Both the position numbers and the translations under genes were made by a program. Positions 63,649 to 64,000 of a stretch of 64,000 nt of DNA are shown here, piece after piece. Numbering within the stretch: position 1 is the first letter of the stretch; each line of letters begins with the position of its first letter. The stretch spans positions 1-64,000 of the forward strand of contig CAZRFE010000004.1 of assembly GCA_964599565.1 (NCBI GenBank), read 5' to 3'. The DNA is from JAJUFS01 sp964599565. GTDB lineage: Bacteria; Pseudomonadota; Gammaproteobacteria; Natronospirales; JAJUFS01. The notes under the pieces are model-generated. The model was given only the letters and a program-made list of their open reading frames with translations, was not told the DNA's origin and did not search any database.

Positions 63649-64000
63649 TCGCCGTTCTCCGTCTGTTCCGCACGCAGCTGTTCGATCATCGGCAATATCT
63701 TCTCGCGCAACACCGCGTCGGTAAGAATGCCGACATGCTTGAGCCTGATGATGCCCGCCGCGTCGATCACGAATGTTTCCGGCGCCCCGTACACGCCCCA
63801 GTCGATGCCGACTTCGCCACCGGCATCGAAACCGATCCTTGCGTAGGGATTGCCGTCGCGTTCCAGCCAGCCGATCGCCGCAGCACGTTCGTCCTTCCAG
63901 TTGAGCCCGTAGACGGGCACGCCGTGCGGCGGCGACTGCGACCATTCGACGAGCAGCGCGTGTTCCTCGTGGCATCCCGGGCACCAGGTACCGAACACGT
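63645..64000 (-). CDS. ccmG: Thiol:disulfide interchange protein CcmG/DsbE, C-terminal part
   Basis: The last 118 codons of a thioredoxin-fold protein; the N-terminus lies beyond the window. FGTWCPGCHEEH is the active-site CxxC; GVYGAPETFVIDAAG has the cis-proline loop. CcmG works with CcmH in cytochrome c maturation. Overlaps ccmH by 4 nt. Confidence 0.93.
   Translation of the reverse strand, partial: VFGTWCPGCHEEHALLVEWSQSPPHGVPVYGLNWKDERAAAIGWLERDGNPYARIGFDAGGEVGIDWGVYGAPETFVIDAAGIIRLKHVGILTDAVLREKILPMIEQLRAEQTENGE

Overview
The window is GC-rich with little intergenic space. It reads as chromosomal DNA of a gammaproteobacterium, judged from CcmG-CcmH-CcmI order, an SfcA-type malic enzyme and DUF6279/DUF6502 proteins; I cannot name the genus. 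No rRNA, tRNA, CRISPR array, IS element or phage gene was seen.

Region 1 (1-22893) is an exopolysaccharide (EPS) locus of the kind found with exosortase systems, but no exosortase or PEP-CTERM protein is in view. A long, mostly overlapping minus-strand operon runs from 16921 down past base 1: Wza-like export lipoprotein, Wzz-like chain-length protein, a BY-kinase relative without its Walker A lysine, an outer-membrane barrel, two polysaccharide deacetylases, one GT2 and three GT4 glycosyltransferases, two asparagine-synthase-type amidotransferases (one without the N-terminal cysteine), a MurJ-like flippase and a truncated membrane protein. Beside it lie a membrane J-protein, the polyprenyl-phosphate sugar transferase, and a plus-strand operon with a UDP-HexNAc 6-dehydrogenase, a UDP-uronate 4-epimerase and a 4'-phosphopantetheinyl transferase (PPTase).

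Region 2 (22945-41117) is a four-gene minus-strand NRPS/PKS line, read from 41117 down: C*-A(Thr-like)-T-E*-C-T; KS-AT-ACP-AMT*; C-A(Gly)-T; C-A(Gly)-T. Asterisks mark domains that have lost a catalytic residue. There is no thioesterase or reductase. The two Gly modules share an apparently identical 1,784-bp A-T segment. The PPTase needed to prime the carriers sits in the EPS sugar-nucleotide operon, which suggests the line and the polysaccharide are linked.

Region 3 (41455-47766) is a stressosome module: rsbR, rsbS, rsbT, rsbX, a soluble histidine kinase with an RsbU_N-like domain, a PAS-GGDEF-EAL protein and a NarL-type response regulator. It lies directly upstream of the NRPS line on the same strand, and palindromes lie between the two. 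I infer that stress sensing and c-di-GMP control the EPS/NRPS locus.

Region 4 (48400-64000) is mixed: an FMN reductase, a YdcF-like protein, a secreted subtilase beside a tiny secreted repeat protein, DUF6502, an OmpA-like lipoprotein, malic enzyme, two PilZ proteins around a secreted amidohydrolase, an M49-like lipoprotein peptidase, a MaoC hydratase, a DUF6279 lipoprotein, and the start of a cytochrome c maturation operon (ccmG-ccmH-ccmI).
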